Part shown: piece after piece, positions 63,255 through 64,000 of the stretch | Layout: each line of letters starts with the position of its first letter | Numbering within the stretch: the stretch's first letter is position 1 | Source of the DNA: Paenibacillus lutrae | GTDB lineage: Bacteria > Bacillota > Bacilli > Paenibacillales > NBRC-103111 | DNA: 64,000 nt | Direction of reading: 5' to 3' | NCBI RefSeq assembly: GCF_009757775.1 | Contig: NZ_RHLK01000013.1 | Coordinates: 90,212 to 154,211, forward strand | The notes under the pieces: model-generated | What the model was told of the DNA's origin: nothing | Seen by the model: only the letters and a program-made list of their open reading frames with translations | Database searches by the model: none | Program-made: the position numbers and the translations under genes

Positions 63255-63290
63255 GAAACCAGGCCGTAAATAGGCCTGGTTTCTTTTTAT
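63255..63290 (+). terminator. Terminator after ligA
   Basis: GAAACCAGGCC and GGCCTGGTTTC, an 11-bp stem, followed by TTTTT. Confidence 0.9.
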
Positions 63291-63740
63291 ATGCTCAGGG
63301 AGAGGATTGAAATGCATAATACAGAAAGCTGGAATCTGATCAAAGCGCTAATAATCGTTATTTCTAATATATAGTTCCAGCTAAGCGCAGGTCACCCGTC
63401 CATAATAGAAATCGGGGGGAGGGGCGGAAGCATTGTATTTGATTGACGTGGACCTCGGAACTAATTATCGATTTGCGTTCGTAAAGTATACAGCGGTACA
63501 AATTAGCCTGGCGGATCTGCCGTGCCTTCATTTTTATCCATATCAAATGAGAGATAGCGAAACAACTAACCAAAGGGATATTCGCTATGCGATATTGCAA
63601 TGCAGGCAAGCTCTTAGAGTTCGCTATCCCGACATTGCATTTCAGACAAGCTCATAGGGTAGGGCACCTTCTAAAAAATCCCTATATACCCAATATTGCC
63701 AGGAACGAAACGGCGTTTTAAAAATAATTTAATAAAAGGG
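63291..63740 (+). other. Gene-free stretch with degenerate direct repeats before the rRNA promoter
   Basis: No supported gene. A 74-residue frame at 63433-63657 overlaps a two-copy imperfect repeat and has no familiar features. The repeat copies are 63581-63617 and 63620-63657, both starting TTCGCTAT and ending AAGCTC-x-TAG. GATAGCGAA at 63553-63561 is an inverted copy of the start. Confidence 0.5.
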
Positions 63741-63769
63741 TTGCATTTCAAAAACAAACCTGATAATAT
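63741..63769 (+). promoter_or_regulatory. rRNA operon promoter
   Basis: TTGCAT at 63741-63746 and TAATAT at 63764-63769 with a 17-base spacer. The 30 bases upstream are almost pure A/T, like an UP element. Confidence 0.75.
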
Positions 63770-63807
63770 TAGTTCTTGTCACCGCGAGTGACGCAAACAT
63801 TAAGTAA

Positions 63808-63828
63808 GCTCCTTGAAAACTGAACAGA
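63808..63828 (+). promoter_or_regulatory. rRNA leader antitermination region (boxA-like)
   Basis: GCTCCTTGAAAACTGAACAG is the typical pre-16S leader sequence of Bacillales, associated with boxA and NusB antitermination. Confidence 0.65.
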
Positions 63829-63924
63829 ACGAATTTACAAACAGCAAATGAGAAGAAATTCTCGTCAGCATTAAATTTTTGAGCTATTCAGCTTGAGATA
63901 AACGTCGGCTTCGGTCGACACCCT

Positions 63925-64000
63925 TATCGGAGAGTTTGATCCTGGCTCAGGACGAACGCTGGCGGCGTGCCTAATACATGCAAGTCGAGCGGAATCGATG
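63925..64000 (+). rRNA. 16S ribosomal RNA, 5' end only
   Basis: The sequence TATCGGAGAGTTTGATCCTG and the following GGCTCAGGACGAACGCTGGC are the universal start of 16S rRNA, with CTAATACATGCAAGTCGAG after it. Only about 76 bases are in the window. The operon runs off the right edge. Confidence 0.98.

Noticed and set aside
63433..63657. A 74-residue frame before the rRNA operon
   Set aside because: It starts without a good ribosome site and half of it is the degenerate repeat pair; I see no protein features.

Overview
The window is a chromosomal segment of a Gram-positive, endospore-forming, motile Bacillota, most likely a Paenibacillus or a close relative. I infer this from Bacillus-type ribosome binding sites (AGGAGG before TTG, GTG and ATG starts), sigma-A promoters with 17-bp spacers, a T-box leader on the glycyl-tRNA synthetase gene, neighbourhoods such as argFGH, ftsEX-ctpB-minJ, uvrBA and pcrB-pcrA-ligA, and protein sequences of the Paenibacillus type. 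I see no insertion sequence, prophage, CRISPR array or tRNA. The genus is an inference.

Layout. 1-3550: end of the arginine pathway (argF partial, argG, argH) with a candidate arginine-repressor operator before argH. 3650-5098 (-): VanW-domain wall protein. 5362-11303: cell-division and wall-remodelling cluster (ftsE, ftsX, coiled-coil M23 protein, S41 protease, MinJ-like PDZ protein). 11453-13061 (-): flagellar stator motAB. 13332-18669: uvrB and uvrA, with a promoter and a possible LexA site before uvrB. 18915-22182: siroheme nitrite/sulfite reductase, a small membrane protein and a sugar-phosphate isomerase-like protein.

22499-29532 (-) holds the most unusual system. A carrier protein, a class II aminoacyl-tRNA-synthetase-like amino acid:carrier-protein ligase, a DltD-like SGNH protein, a 36-residue DltX-like peptide and a DltB-like MBOAT acyltransferase form a compact operon. 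It resembles the teichoic-acid D-alanylation operon, but the adenylation enzyme DltA is replaced by the synthetase-like ligase. A 1065-residue exported protein with FG-GAP repeats lies just upstream on the same strand, separated by a terminator-like hairpin. I read this as an envelope-aminoacylation pathway charged by a tRNA-synthetase homologue.

29740-39460: a chemoreceptor behind a sigma-D-like promoter element, single-chain glycyl-tRNA synthetase with a T-box leader (-), a secreted GH18 chitinase with CBM and FN3 domains, and a long U32 protein of the RlhA type. 39636-50635 (-): a Tad/Flp pilus operon (prepilin peptidase, CpaB, TadZ, TadA, TadB, TadC, Flp pilin, TadE) that continues into a glycine-rich protein, a small membrane protein, two paralogous SLH lipoproteins and a TadG-like protein. 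51097-55376: ABC transporter of the Gld type with an auxiliary GldG-like protein and a DUF4340 protein. 55553-57801: two small-helical or coat-like proteins and a lipoprotein. 57989-63199: pcrB-pcrA-ligA behind a strong sigma-A promoter. 63741-64000: promoter, antitermination leader and first bases of a 16S rRNA gene.
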